64,000 nucleotides of DNA from positions 1,612,001-1,676,000 of the forward strand of contig NZ_CP036261.1 in NCBI RefSeq assembly GCF_007741475.1. Direction: 5' to 3'. Made by a program: the position numbers and the translations under genes. The notes below the pieces were generated by a model. It saw only the letters and a list, made by a program, of their open reading frames with translations. It was not told the origin of the DNA and did no database searches. The stretch comes from Rosistilla ulvae (GTDB lineage Bacteria; Planctomycetota; Planctomycetia; Pirellulales; Pirellulaceae). This document shows positions 52,261-61,025 of the stretch, one piece after another (position 1 is the first letter of the stretch; every line of letters starts with the position of its first letter).

Positions 52261-52813
52261 GCTTGCTGCATCGGGATGTCGCCGGGGTAATAACACGTCC
52301 ATCTACAGGTGCGGATCTTGTCGGTTGGCTGCCACTGCCCGCACGCTAGGCTTGCGTGCATTGGTTATGGGCAAACCGTTCATGCAATCTGCCAACGACG
52401 GTTCCGCCTATTCAGAAAAATTGCCGTCTTTGGGAATCGGGCTCTTTTGCGTAACGGCCGGCAGGTTGCCCTTGCTGCTGCTGTAGTGGTGTTCTTCTGT
52501 TTGCGGTGTGTGTTTGAGTGGTCCGGGAGAGTTGATTGCCGAAGCCGATTGTAGCGATCGGGCAGCGTTTGGCATGTCAACTGCGATGTCGAGGATCGTT
52601 CGAATGGGGCTCGCAAATTCGCTTCGTCTATTGGGCAAGGGGGATTGGATTTGCGCAACGGTTAGGGATCACAAATGAGATCCCGCGTGATGCACAGGCG
52701 CAGAACCGATGCACTGTCGATTTGTCGGCCAGTTGTGTTGGTTCGATGGGGTTGTGGTGGTTCGTTGTGTTATTGATTCCGGTCACGTCGTGGCTGAGAA
52801 AGGCAGGGACAAC
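52261..52813. other. Intergenic region after the adaptor operon
   Basis: 553 bp with no gene I can support. Open frames on both strands are short, rich in Arg or Cys and without recognisable domains. Promoter of the following ABC ATPase gene presumably lies here. Confidence 0.5.
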
Positions 52814-53602
52814 ATGTCAGGCTTTGTTGAATTTTCTGGGGTAGGCAAAACGTATCGTGAATCGCATGGTCAGACGGTGATCGTTGAGAATTTTGACCTC
52901 CACATTGCCAAGGGGGAGTGTGTTTCATTATTGGGGCACAGCGGCTGTGGAAAGAGTACGATTCTGACGATGGCTGCTGGGCTGACTGCGATAACCGATG
53001 GCGGCATTCTGGTCGATGGACATGGGGTCGACGGCCCCGGGCCCGATCGCCGCGTTGTGTTTTCGCTGCCCGGATTGCTTCCTTGGATGACGGTCTTCGA
53101 TAATGTGATGCTCTCGGTTCGACAGACCCATCCCAACGCAACCAGCGAAGAACGCGAAGCGATCGTCGATGGTTTTTTGCATCCTTTGGGATTGTCCGAC
53201 GTTCGGGATCACAAGGCGACGGAGTTGGCCCGGGGGATCCAGCAACGGGTGGGGATCGCTCGCGCGGTGGCATTGAATCCAAAGATGCTGTTGTTGGACG
53301 AACCCTTTGCGCTGCTCGATGCTGAGGACCGCATGACGCTGCAAGATCTGTTGTTGGATCTGCATTGGCGGCATCATTTGACCACGCTGATGATCACTCG
53401 CGACATCGACGAAGCGTTGCTGATCAGCGATCGTGTCGTCTTGATGACCAAGGGGCCCAAGGCGACAGTTGGAAAGATCGTCGATGTTCAGTTCGATCGT
53501 CCGCGGGTGCGTGCGAAAATTGCGACCCATCCGCAGTATGCCGAATTGCGGCGGCAGATTTCCGCATTTTTAGAGGAACAGGAGCGGATTGACGCCGCTT
53601 GA
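52814..53602 (+). CDS. NitT/TauT-type ABC ATPase with degenerate motifs
   Basis: 262 residues from the ATG at 52814 (AGGCAGGGAC upstream); an open frame from 52709 is less likely. It is clearly of the NrtC/NrtD class (TKGPKATVGKIVDVQFDRPR near the C-terminus). Walker A GHSGCGKST (41-49) and Walker B LLLDEP are intact. Three catalytic elements are changed: the Q-loop Gln is Ser (VFSLPGLLPW, residue 84), the signature LSGGM is LARGI (138-142), and the switch His is Arg (ITRDIDEA, residue 196). It could bind ATP but should be poor at hydrolysis if these assignments are right. No permease or binding protein is adjacent. It may be a regulatory subunit or a decaying gene. Confidence 0.85.
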   Translation: MSGFVEFSGVGKTYRESHGQTVIVENFDLHIAKGECVSLLGHSGCGKSTILTMAAGLTAITDGGILVDGHGVDGPGPDRRVVFSLPGLLPWMTVFDNVMLSVRQTHPNATSEEREAIVDGFLHPLGLSDVRDHKATELARGIQQRVGIARAVALNPKMLLLDEPFALLDAEDRMTLQDLLLDLHWRHHLTTLMITRDIDEALLISDRVVLMTKGPKATVGKIVDVQFDRPRVRAKIATHPQYAELRRQISAFLEEQERIDAA

Positions 53603-53644
53603 TCGGCAGCGCTCGCAGCGCTCGCAGCAACGCAATCGTCCGCG

Positions 53645-54499
53645 CTATCGGACCGCCCGGCTCGGCGGCTGGCACTGCTGGAACAACTTCAGCGCCGCAA
53701 TGGTCATCGGCACGTTGTGAACTCGCAAGATGTGCATTCCCGCCGCTGCCATCGCCAGCGAAACGCCGACAGTTCCCGCGTCGCGAAGCGACAAATCATC
53801 CCCGGTCTGCTTGCCGATAAACCCTTTCCGCGAGTGCCCGATCAAAATTGGCACGCCCAGTTTCAAGAACTCCGCGGCCCCTTGAAGCAACGCAATGTTA
53901 TGTTCATGGGTTTTGCCAAAACCGATTCCTGGATCGAGACAGATCCGCTGGGCTTCGATTCCGTGATCCAGACACTGCTGTTTGCGCTCTGCCAGGTATT
54001 GATAGATCTCTTGGACGACGTTGTCGTACCGCGGATCGTCCTGCATCGTTTGCGGAGTCCCCTGCATGTGCATCGCGCAGACTGCCACCGCGTTGCCAGC
54101 GGCGACGTCGAACATCTGCTGATCGCCCTGCAATCCGGTGACGTCGTTGATGATCTCCGCTCCCGCATCGATCGCTGCTTGGGCGACAACCGCCTTGGAT
54201 GTGTCGATCGAGATCGGGCATGACAGCCGCTCTCGCAGCCGTTGGATCACCGGAACCACGCGTCGGCACTCCTCGTCGGCATCGACGGGTGGGGCATACG
54301 GTCGGGTGCTTTCGCCACCGATGTCGATGATTCCCGCCCCCGCGTCTTCCATTACCAGGGCTGCATCGACTGCGGCGTCCCGATCGATGAACGCCCCTCC
54401 ATCGGAAAAGCTGTCGGGGGTCGCGTTTAAGATTCCCATCACCACCGGGCCGTTGCTGAAAGAGAGCGAACGTCGGGGCAATTTCCAAATAAGAGACAT
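53645..54499 (-). CDS. folP: Dihydropteroate synthase
   Basis: 284 residues from the ATG at 54499; an upstream in-frame start at 54538 is less likely. Joins 6-hydroxymethyl-7,8-dihydropterin diphosphate to p-aminobenzoate in folate synthesis. All family motifs are visible: GILNATPDSFSDGG, DIGGESTRPYA, ISIDTSKA, EIINDVTG, MHMQGTP, DPGIGFGKT, and the C-terminal LIGHSRKGFIG and LRVHNV. Length is normal. The protein is soluble. Its gene is convergent with the degenerate ABC ATPase gene (42 bp apart). Confidence 0.96.
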   Translation of the reverse strand: MSLIWKLPRRSLSFSNGPVVMGILNATPDSFSDGGAFIDRDAAVDAALVMEDAGAGIIDIGGESTRPYAPPVDADEECRRVVPVIQRLRERLSCPISIDTSKAVVAQAAIDAGAEIINDVTGLQGDQQMFDVAAGNAVAVCAMHMQGTPQTMQDDPRYDNVVQEIYQYLAERKQQCLDHGIEAQRICLDPGIGFGKTHEHNIALLQGAAEFLKLGVPILIGHSRKGFIGKQTGDDLSLRDAGTVGVSLAMAAAGMHILRVHNVPMTIAALKLFQQCQPPSRAVR

Positions 54500-54585
54500 G
54501 GCGGGTTCTGATAATAAAGAACGCCCCGCGATATGCATCGCGGAGCGTTGTTGAATAGAGCAAGAACGAAGCGAATCCGAAGGGA

Positions 54586-54927
54586 TTACTCGTCGGTAGC
54601 TTTCTTGACTGCGTCGGCAGCTTCGTTGACCTTCTTCTTGGCAGCATCGGTTGCGTCGCCAGCCGCTTCTTTGACAGCTTCAACCGCTTCGCCGGTCTTT
54701 TCTTTGACAGCTTCAACGGCGTCGCCAGCGGTCGCTTTAGCAGCTTCCATCGTGTCGGCAGCAGCGTCGCCAGCCTTGTCAGCGCCTTCTTCGGCGTGAT
54801 CGGTCATATCGCCAACCGCTTCTTCGGTCGCGGTCGATGCGTCGTCCTTCATCTTGGTCGCTTCTTCGCACCCCGAAACCAAGAACATCACCATCAGCGA
54901 CGCACACAGCAAACTTACACGTAACAT
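54586..54927 (-). CDS. Small Ala/Lys-rich lipoprotein with amphipathic repeats
   Basis: About 113 residues from the ATG at 54927, which has AAGG eight bases upstream; a GTG at 54936 would add three residues. The signal peptide ends in lipobox LVSGC. The mature part is nearly all helical, made of 11-residue-like repeats (DAVEAVKEKTGEAVEAVKEA) rich in Ala, Lys, Glu and Asp, as in LEA-like or apolipoprotein-like proteins. It probably lies at a membrane surface; such small lipoproteins are common in this group. A role in envelope stability or desiccation is possible but not shown. Only 86 bp downstream on the same strand is folP. Confidence 0.75.
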   Translation of the reverse strand: MLRVSLLCASLMVMFLVSGCEEATKMKDDASTATEEAVGDMTDHAEEGADKAGDAAADTMEAAKATAGDAVEAVKEKTGEAVEAVKEAAGDATDAAKKKVNEAADAVKKATDE

Positions 54928-55310
54928 CGTCTTCACCTTCTTTACACTACGAAATTTTGTAGAAATACGAATCCTTTCACGCCTTCAGACTCTCCGTAGT
55001 CCCCTAATTCAGATTTTCCTTAACAATATGTTAACGCGATAGGGGGCAATCCAACCGCACGATAAAAGAAACTTTTACAAATATCGCGGCGAACCTGATT
55101 CCACCAGCATATTGCCTACAAAACCAACAATCGACATTTGCACAACGCTTCGTTGTACCCGGATATTTCATTGGACAGGTGGGCGTTTAGCCGTTTTTCT
55201 TTCCAGGTCTTCTTGGTTTACCCAATTTTGCTTGACGGGGGATGGAGAAATGATCTACGCAGGCCGTTGATAATCCGTCGCGAATCACCGATTGCTGGAA
55301 ACGTTGTCTT
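54928..55310. other. AT-richer divergent region
   Basis: 383 bp between the small lipoprotein gene and the TPR lipoprotein gene, visibly AT-richer than its surroundings at 54940-55110. It includes TTAAC-AATAT-GTTAA at 55020-55034. Promoters for both genes are likely here. Confidence 0.45.
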
Positions 55311-56378
55311 ATGCCCGAACAGAAATCTCCCTGGCCGATCCTTTGCTGCAGCATCTTGATCGTGTTGTCGGGGTGCAGCATCGGGACGGAATTGCATGTC
55401 TGGCAGCCGCCGTTGGCGGTCGATGGCGTTGGCAAGCGGGTGGCGGTTGCGCCGTTGGTCGGTTCGCCCCAGCTTGCGACCGAGATGGCGCAGACGATCG
55501 CAGTTCAGCAGCCCAAGTTGCCACAGCCGGCCGAATTGGTGTCGCAGTACGAATTGTCGCAGGCCGATGGGATTCAATTGGTTTCGTTCGACGATCGTTC
55601 TCCCAGCGATCTGGCTTTGCTGCCGGTGGCACGTCGCGCGGACGTCGATTATTTGTTGGTCGGCGAAGTCTTGAACGATCCTTTCGCGGGGCGCTCGCAA
55701 TCGCTGGCGCACGATGATCCGGAGCTCCAGTGGAAGCTGGGGCAGATGTTGGAGAGCCAGGAGGAAGAGGATCCGATTTTGGCGTTTTCTTGGCGAGTGA
55801 TCGATGTCGCATCGGGAGAGACCCGTTGGGCAAATCCGATGTCGGTCTCCAAATCGTTTCTCGATGCGACCTATCCCGATTTGTCCGACCAGCAACGATC
55901 GCTCAGCCAACAATTGCAAGCGGCAGCTGGTCGTGAGACTTGGAAACTGTTGGTGCCGTTTGTCGGTGCACATCAAGTCGAATTGGCGGTTCCGTGGGTT
56001 TCGTTGGGAGCGAAACAGACGCGTCAAGGGAATCAGTATGCGATGTCGGGAGACTGGCAGCAGGCCGAAGCATCCTGGCGCGAGGCGTTGGCGGACCATC
56101 CGCGACAGTTCGCCGCGCTGCATAATCTGGCGCTCGCCGCCGTCGCCCGACAGGATTATGTCGAGGCGAAACGCTTGGCCACCGAAGCGCTCTCCAAGCG
56201 GGACTCCCGGCTGTTTCAAAAGACTCTGGTTTGGATCGAGGCACGTCAGCGGGAGTACCACAAGGCTTTCGATCTGCCCGATCCGGTCGGCGGTTGGAAC
56301 TATCGGTCTCCGCGTCCGCTGACCGCGGCGCTCGAGAGAGGGGCAAGTCTGGGGACGCACGCCCCGGTGCCTGACTGA
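55311..56378 (+). CDS. Lipoprotein with C-terminal TPR-like helices
   Basis: A 355-residue protein with lipoprotein signal (CCSILIVLSGC, lipobox Cys22). The central part (VGKRVAVAPLVGSPQLATEMAQTI, then DVDYLLVGEVLNDPF) resembles the lipoprotein-associated domain that presents a beta-alpha fold in CsgG/PelC-like or LpoB-like proteins. Residues about 240-320 form two or three TPR-type helix pairs (AMSGDWQQAEASWREALADHP, LHNLALAAVARQDYVEAKRLA). It probably sits on the periplasmic face of the outer membrane as a scaffold. Function unknown. It precedes agmatine deiminase by 81 bp on the same strand, with no obvious functional relation. Confidence 0.75.
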   Translation: MPEQKSPWPILCCSILIVLSGCSIGTELHVWQPPLAVDGVGKRVAVAPLVGSPQLATEMAQTIAVQQPKLPQPAELVSQYELSQADGIQLVSFDDRSPSDLALLPVARRADVDYLLVGEVLNDPFAGRSQSLAHDDPELQWKLGQMLESQEEEDPILAFSWRVIDVASGETRWANPMSVSKSFLDATYPDLSDQQRSLSQQLQAAAGRETWKLLVPFVGAHQVELAVPWVSLGAKQTRQGNQYAMSGDWQQAEASWREALADHPRQFAALHNLALAAVARQDYVEAKRLATEALSKRDSRLFQKTLVWIEARQREYHKAFDLPDPVGGWNYRSPRPLTAALERGASLGTHAPVPD

Positions 56379-56459
56379 AATGCCGCTAGGGCGGTATAAA
56401 TGGGATTTTCCAGCCTTGGATCGACCGACCTCGCGATTACCTTTGAGTTCAGAAACCAT

Positions 56460-57491
56460 ATGACGCAGCCCCTTCCATCCGTTCGCTGGCCCGCCGAATG
56501 GGAACCGCAAGATGCTCTTTGGCTCTCCTGGCCACACAACCGTGAGACCTGGCCGGGCCTTTATGAACCGGTCCCGAAAGCTTTCACCGCCCTCGCCCGA
56601 CAGATCGCATTGGCGACTCCGGTTCGCGTTTTAGCGGGATCGAAGGTCGCCGGGGAAGCCGAACGCGCCCTCGACGGGATTGCGAACCTGGAACTTGTCG
56701 ACGTCGAGACGAACGATTGTTGGATCCGCGATTACGGACCGACCTTTGTCCAGGCTGCCGATGGTTCGCTGGCCGGCGTCGATTGGCGCTACAATTCCTG
56801 GGGGGGGAAGTATCCACCCTGGGATCGCGACGCCGCCGCGGCTGAAAAAATCCTGAAACAGATCGGTGTCAATCGGATTCCCTCGACGCTCTGTCTCGAA
56901 GGTGGAGCTATCGAAACCGATGGCGCCGGGCGTTTGTTGCTGACTCCCGATTGCGTCCTCACCGAGACGCGAAACCCGGGCTGCGACAAGGCTCAGGTCG
57001 AAGCGGAGCTCTCCGAAAAGCTGGGCGTGCGCGAATTCATCTGGCTCACCGGCGGCGGGCTGATCGGCGACGATACCGATGGGCATATCGATCAGCTGGC
57101 CCGGTTTGTCGATCCCGAAAACCTGGTGATCGCATCGTGTGAGCCGAGCGATCCGAACTACCCAGCTCTGGAGGCGAATTACCAGCAATTGCAGCGTTGG
57201 GCGGAACAAGCCGACGGGAATTTCCAAGTCCATCGCCTGCCGATCCCCTCGCCTCGCGAAGTGGATGGTCAGCGGGTGCCGGAATGTTATTGCAATTTTT
57301 TGATCAGCGGGGCTCAAGTTCTCGTGCCGACGTTTGCCGATCCTAAATCGGATCGTCTGGCTGTGGCGATCGTTCGCAATCTGATGCCGCAACACGACGT
57401 TGTGCCATTGGATGCCTCGGCGCTCAGCTGGGGGCTGGGAGCGTTTCATTGCATGAGCCAACAACAGCCAAGCCCGCATGTGTCGAACTAA
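56460..57491 (+). CDS. aguA: Agmatine deiminase
   Basis: 343 residues from the ATG at 56460. A cytosolic enzyme of the guanidino-group-modifying superfamily that converts agmatine to N-carbamoylputrescine and ammonia, in polyamine synthesis. Family motifs: WPAEWEPQDALWLSWPH (N-terminus), NDCWIRDYGP, LEGGAIETDG, and GDDTDGHIDQLARF carrying the catalytic His and Asp, plus the nucleophilic Cys in GLGAFHCMSQQ. The usual GGGNIHCITQ end is varied here to GLGAFHCMSQ. The partner enzyme N-carbamoylputrescine amidohydrolase (AguB), often next door, is not in the window. Confidence 0.93.
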   Translation: MTQPLPSVRWPAEWEPQDALWLSWPHNRETWPGLYEPVPKAFTALARQIALATPVRVLAGSKVAGEAERALDGIANLELVDVETNDCWIRDYGPTFVQAADGSLAGVDWRYNSWGGKYPPWDRDAAAAEKILKQIGVNRIPSTLCLEGGAIETDGAGRLLLTPDCVLTETRNPGCDKAQVEAELSEKLGVREFIWLTGGGLIGDDTDGHIDQLARFVDPENLVIASCEPSDPNYPALEANYQQLQRWAEQADGNFQVHRLPIPSPREVDGQRVPECYCNFLISGAQVLVPTFADPKSDRLAVAIVRNLMPQHDVVPLDASALSWGLGAFHCMSQQQPSPHVSN

Positions 57492-57670
57492 GATTGGTAC
57501 GGAACCAGCTCGATTCGTCCTCCGCTGATAGAGGGGGTTCGCAACCGGATGATTCGTAAACTAAGCTTCCTTATACATCGTGGAACGATGCTCGAGGGGC
57601 GGAGACATTCGCCGTGGTTCACTGGCCATCATGTGCCGGTGTTTTTTCTCGTTTCCCAAAAGGTGAAACC

Positions 57671-60067
57671 TTGAATTTTTCATCACGCTCGGGATCGCAG
57701 AATCGAATTCGTCGTACATCGCTGCATCAGCGGCGGCGTTTGGGGGCGGAGCGGTTGGAATGTCGCCGTCTGTTGGCGGTTGCCGAAGGGACGGCCTACG
57801 AATTCAGCACTCAGATCGACGCTTCGGCGCTTGTCGGTTCGGTCGATGGATCGGTCCAGTGGGGCGATGGCAGCACGTCGGCCGCAACGGTTTCATCGAT
57901 CAACACCAACGGTCCGTTGACCGCGGTGATCCGGTACGATTACGACACGCGCGGTTTCTTCACGACCGAGCGACGAGCGCTGCTGCAAGCCGCCGTCGAT
58001 GCGATGGTCGAACGGTTGACCGATTCGCTTTCGGCGATCACTCCCGGTTCGAGCGACAACTGGACGGCGACGTTTGCCAATCCATCGGATCGCACCAAGC
58101 AGGTATCGCTCAATAACCTGAGCGTCAAAGCAAACGAGTTGATTATCTACGCCGGCGCTCAGCCGCTGCCGGGTTCGCAATTGGGGGAAGGTTCGTTTGG
58201 CGGGTATAGCGCGTCGGGGACGCAGAGCTTTCTAAATAGTGTTTCGACGCGAGGTCAGTCGGGCGCCGCGGGGAGCAACCCGACCGACTTCGGCCCTTGG
58301 GGCGGTTCGATCACTTTCGACAGCGAGATCACCGACTGGTATTTCGACCGTGACATCGACGGAATTCAGCCGGGCGAAGTTGATTTCGTCTCGGTGGCGA
58401 TGCATGAAGTCGCGCACCTTTTAGGATTTGGCACGTCGCAAAGCTGGAACCAGTTGGTTTCGGGAAGTGGCTTTACCGGTGCGAAGTCGCGAGCCGCCTA
58501 CGACGGCAGCGGTAACGTGCCTCTCAACGGTGGTCATTGGGATGCAACGATTACCGATGGAGGCCAGGCGACGCTGTTGGATCCGAGCCTTTCCCGCGGC
58601 ACGCGAACCTATCCGACGGCGCTCGATTGGGCGGGACTGGATGATCTCGGCTGGACGTTGGCCAATCGTCAGGTCACCGTCAGCGGCAGCCACATATATG
58701 CTGACAACGCCACGTATGATGTGAACGTTGTGCTCAACGGCAGCCGCATCGGTGAGCTCTCCAAATCGCTATCGGCTTCGGTGACCAACGTAAACCCGAC
58801 GCTTGAGGTCAGTGAAAATCTGACGGCGACGGTGGGGCAATCGATCTCGATTGCGGATCTTGGGCAGATCAGCGATCCCGGGTTCCGCAACGCCGCCAAC
58901 AAGACCGATGAAACGTTCAGCTACAGCATCGATTGGGGCGACAGTTCGGCGCTCGACAGCGGCGATGCGACGATCGACCGCGTGGGCAATTCCTCGCGGA
59001 CCACGTTGGCCTCTTTTGACGCCAACCACACCTACACCTCCAACGGCACGAAAACAGTTCGTGTTACCGTCACCGATGACGATGGCGGCAACGCGACGCA
59101 AAATTTTCAGATCGTCGTCGGCCTTCCCCCTGCCCTGTTGTTGACGGTGAATCGAAGTTCGATCAACGAAAACGCCGGGAGCGGCGCGGCGGAATTGACG
59201 GTTTCTCGCGGTGCGGCGTCGACAACGACAGCGCAAACCGTTTCGCTGTCCAGTTCGGATCTTTCCGAAGCGAGTATAGCAACCTCGGTCACGATTCCCG
59301 CCGGACAGACGAGCGTGGTGGTTCCCGTCACGGCGATCGACGACAACCTGCTCGATGGAGACCAAATCGTTCGGTTCGTCGCCTCGGCCAGCGGATTCGA
59401 CGATAGCGAGGTTGGTTTGGCAGTGAAGGATGTCGAATCGATCATCGCTTCATTGAATGTATCCGAGATCGCCGAAGACGAACTTGCGGCCGGGATGGCG
59501 TTGACCGTGCGTCGATCGAATACCGATACGCAAACCTCTATGATCGTGCAGGTCGCTGGCGATCCGAGTGGAAGTTTGGGGATCGGATCGACGGTCACGA
59601 TTCCGGCGGGACAGCAACAGGTGGTGATTCCGCTGGCTGGCGAGGACGACACGCTTCAGCAGGGGCCGCGAACGTTCGAACTGAGCTTCACCGCCGACGC
59701 TTACCTGTCCGGTGCGGCGGAGCTCTTGATCCGCGATGACGAACCGGCGTTCTATCAAAATCCCGACAATCCGTTGGATGTCAATGGCGACACGTTTATC
59801 ACGCCGATCGATGCACTGCGGATTCTCAATAGTTTGAATCTCAATGGAGGTTCACGTCGGCTCGATCCTGTGACCGAGCCGCTGGGGACCAGTTTTTTTG
59901 ACACCAACGGCGATTATCAATTGACGCCACTCGACGCATTGATCGTGATCAATGCGATCGGGCGCCAGGCGACTGGGGAGGCGGCACTGACCGCGGAGAA
60001 ACGCGACGAAGAATTATGGGCCGTCGATATCGATTGGCTGCTGGATTTGGAAAACCGCGATCTCTAA
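57671..60067 (+). CDS. Extracellular zincin-like protein with PKD/Calx-beta-like repeats and dockerin
   Basis: 798 residues, starting at a TTG (57671) preceded by AAGGTGA; the open frame extends to a GTG at 57614, but that lacks a good ribosome site. The N-terminus carries the planctomycete motif RRLGAERLECRRLLA. Residues about 140-340 form a metalloprotease-like domain with VAMHEVAHLLGFG (HExxHxxGxx). Then come a PKD-like segment (YSIDWGDSS, TYTSNGTKTVRVTVTDDDGG), two Calx-beta-like repeats (VTIPAGQTSVVVPVTAIDDN; VTIPAGQQQVVIPLAGEDDT), and a type I dockerin (VNGDTFITPIDALRILNSLN and TNGDYQLTPLDALIVINAIG). It should be exported and may bind to or cleave extracellular material. A cohesin partner is not in the window. 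Confidence 0.87.
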   Translation: MNFSSRSGSQNRIRRTSLHQRRRLGAERLECRRLLAVAEGTAYEFSTQIDASALVGSVDGSVQWGDGSTSAATVSSINTNGPLTAVIRYDYDTRGFFTTERRALLQAAVDAMVERLTDSLSAITPGSSDNWTATFANPSDRTKQVSLNNLSVKANELIIYAGAQPLPGSQLGEGSFGGYSASGTQSFLNSVSTRGQSGAAGSNPTDFGPWGGSITFDSEITDWYFDRDIDGIQPGEVDFVSVAMHEVAHLLGFGTSQSWNQLVSGSGFTGAKSRAAYDGSGNVPLNGGHWDATITDGGQATLLDPSLSRGTRTYPTALDWAGLDDLGWTLANRQVTVSGSHIYADNATYDVNVVLNGSRIGELSKSLSASVTNVNPTLEVSENLTATVGQSISIADLGQISDPGFRNAANKTDETFSYSIDWGDSSALDSGDATIDRVGNSSRTTLASFDANHTYTSNGTKTVRVTVTDDDGGNATQNFQIVVGLPPALLLTVNRSSINENAGSGAAELTVSRGAASTTTAQTVSLSSSDLSEASIATSVTIPAGQTSVVVPVTAIDDNLLDGDQIVRFVASASGFDDSEVGLAVKDVESIIASLNVSEIAEDELAAGMALTVRRSNTDTQTSMIVQVAGDPSGSLGIGSTVTIPAGQQQVVIPLAGEDDTLQQGPRTFELSFTADAYLSGAAELLIRDDEPAFYQNPDNPLDVNGDTFITPIDALRILNSLNLNGGSRRLDPVTEPLGTSFFDTNGDYQLTPLDALIVINAIGRQATGEAALTAEKRDEELWAVDIDWLLDLENRDL

Positions 60068-60167
60068 TGCTCTCCCGTTGCACCGTTCCTAAATCGGCAA
60101 TCCAGGGTTAGCATATACCGGCCGGGGCTTTCGAGGGACTTTTATCCATATCCAATTGCCAGACGCT

Positions 60168-60920
60168 ATGAACGACGATCCAACGGAGTCTGAATCGAAG
60201 ACGCGCGAGCGACCTGAAGAGGCGAGTTTGCGGCGGCGGTACGAGGAACTAGCCGAATTGGCCGGTTCGTTGGCCCACGAGATCAAGAATCCGTTGAGCG
60301 TGATCCATATGAATTCGGAACTGCTCAGCGAAGAGATCGCGGAGTCCGATTCGCCGATCCGTCGTCGAGCGCTCGACAAGGTTGAGATCATCCGCCAGCA
60401 GTGCCAGCGGATGGAGAACCTGTTGCGAGATTTCCTCCGCTTCGCCCGCTTGCAGTCGGTCGAACTGACCCCCGGCAGTCTGAACGACCAGATCGATCGC
60501 GTGCTTCGCGCCTACCAGGCCCAAGCCGATCAATCGGGCGTCGAGATCCTTCGCTATCTGGACAACGACGCTCCCAGCGTGATGATCAACAGCGACGCGT
60601 TGCAGGCGGCGCTGATGAACCTGGTGAAAAACGCGCTCGAAGCGATGGAGGATGGCGGCCAGTTATTGGCTCGCACCTACACGACTAAAAAGACGGTGGC
60701 GATCGATCTGATCGACACCGGTTGCGGGATGGATGACAATACGATCCTGCACATGTTTGAACCGTTCTACAGTTCCAAAAATGGCGGCTCGGGGCTTGGC
60801 CTGCCGACCGCCAAGAAGATCATCGAAGCCCACGGCGGGCGGATCTCATTGCAGAGTGAAGTCGGCCGCGGGACGAAGTTCACGATCGAGTTTCCGATGC
60901 CGCCGCGGTTGCTGCAATAA
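60168..60920 (+). CDS. Soluble sensor histidine kinase
   Basis: 250 residues from the ATG at 60168; a TTG at 60156 adds four residues. It has no TM helix or PAS/GAF domain: after a short charged N-terminus and a coiled-coil-like lead-in (ASLRRRYEELAELAG), the H-box SLAHEIKNPLS carries the phosphorylated His, followed by the ATPase domain with N-box LMNLVKNALEAME, G1 DTGCGMDD, F-box FEPFYSSK and G2 GGSGLGLPTAKKI. It is thus a minimal NtrB-like kinase of about 250 residues, probably sensing through a partner protein. No response regulator is next to it, so it is an orphan. Confidence 0.9.
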   Translation: MNDDPTESESKTRERPEEASLRRRYEELAELAGSLAHEIKNPLSVIHMNSELLSEEIAESDSPIRRRALDKVEIIRQQCQRMENLLRDFLRFARLQSVELTPGSLNDQIDRVLRAYQAQADQSGVEILRYLDNDAPSVMINSDALQAALMNLVKNALEAMEDGGQLLARTYTTKKTVAIDLIDTGCGMDDNTILHMFEPFYSSKNGGSGLGLPTAKKIIEAHGGRISLQSEVGRGTKFTIEFPMPPRLLQ

Positions 60921-60953
60921 CAACGTCGCGGGCGGTTAGTCTTTAGCCGGCGT

Positions 60954-60986
60954 TTAGTCTTTAAACGCCTGCACGCGGCGATTGAA
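60954..60986 (-). pseudogene. Vestigial copy of the NHL gene 3' end
   Basis: On the minus strand this reads FNRRVQAFKD followed by a stop, nearly identical to the last codons of the following NHL gene (INHRVRAFKD and stop at 61026). A further piece of the same ending (TTAGTCTTTAG) is at 60936-60946. These look like remnants of tandem duplications of the gene's tail. Confidence 0.6.
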
Positions 60987-61025
60987 CAGAGCCCTCTGGA
61001 ACGGGATGACCGCTGTGGCGGGCGT

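Noticed and set aside
50584-52302. 572-codon minus-strand open frame opposite the M50 fusion gene
   Set aside because: Shadow of a well-supported gene; Arg/Gln/Asp-rich, no motif.
52309-52844. Short open frames before the degenerate ABC ATPase gene
   Set aside because: No family resemblance and no ribosome site; I could not find remnants of a permease or binding protein in this region.
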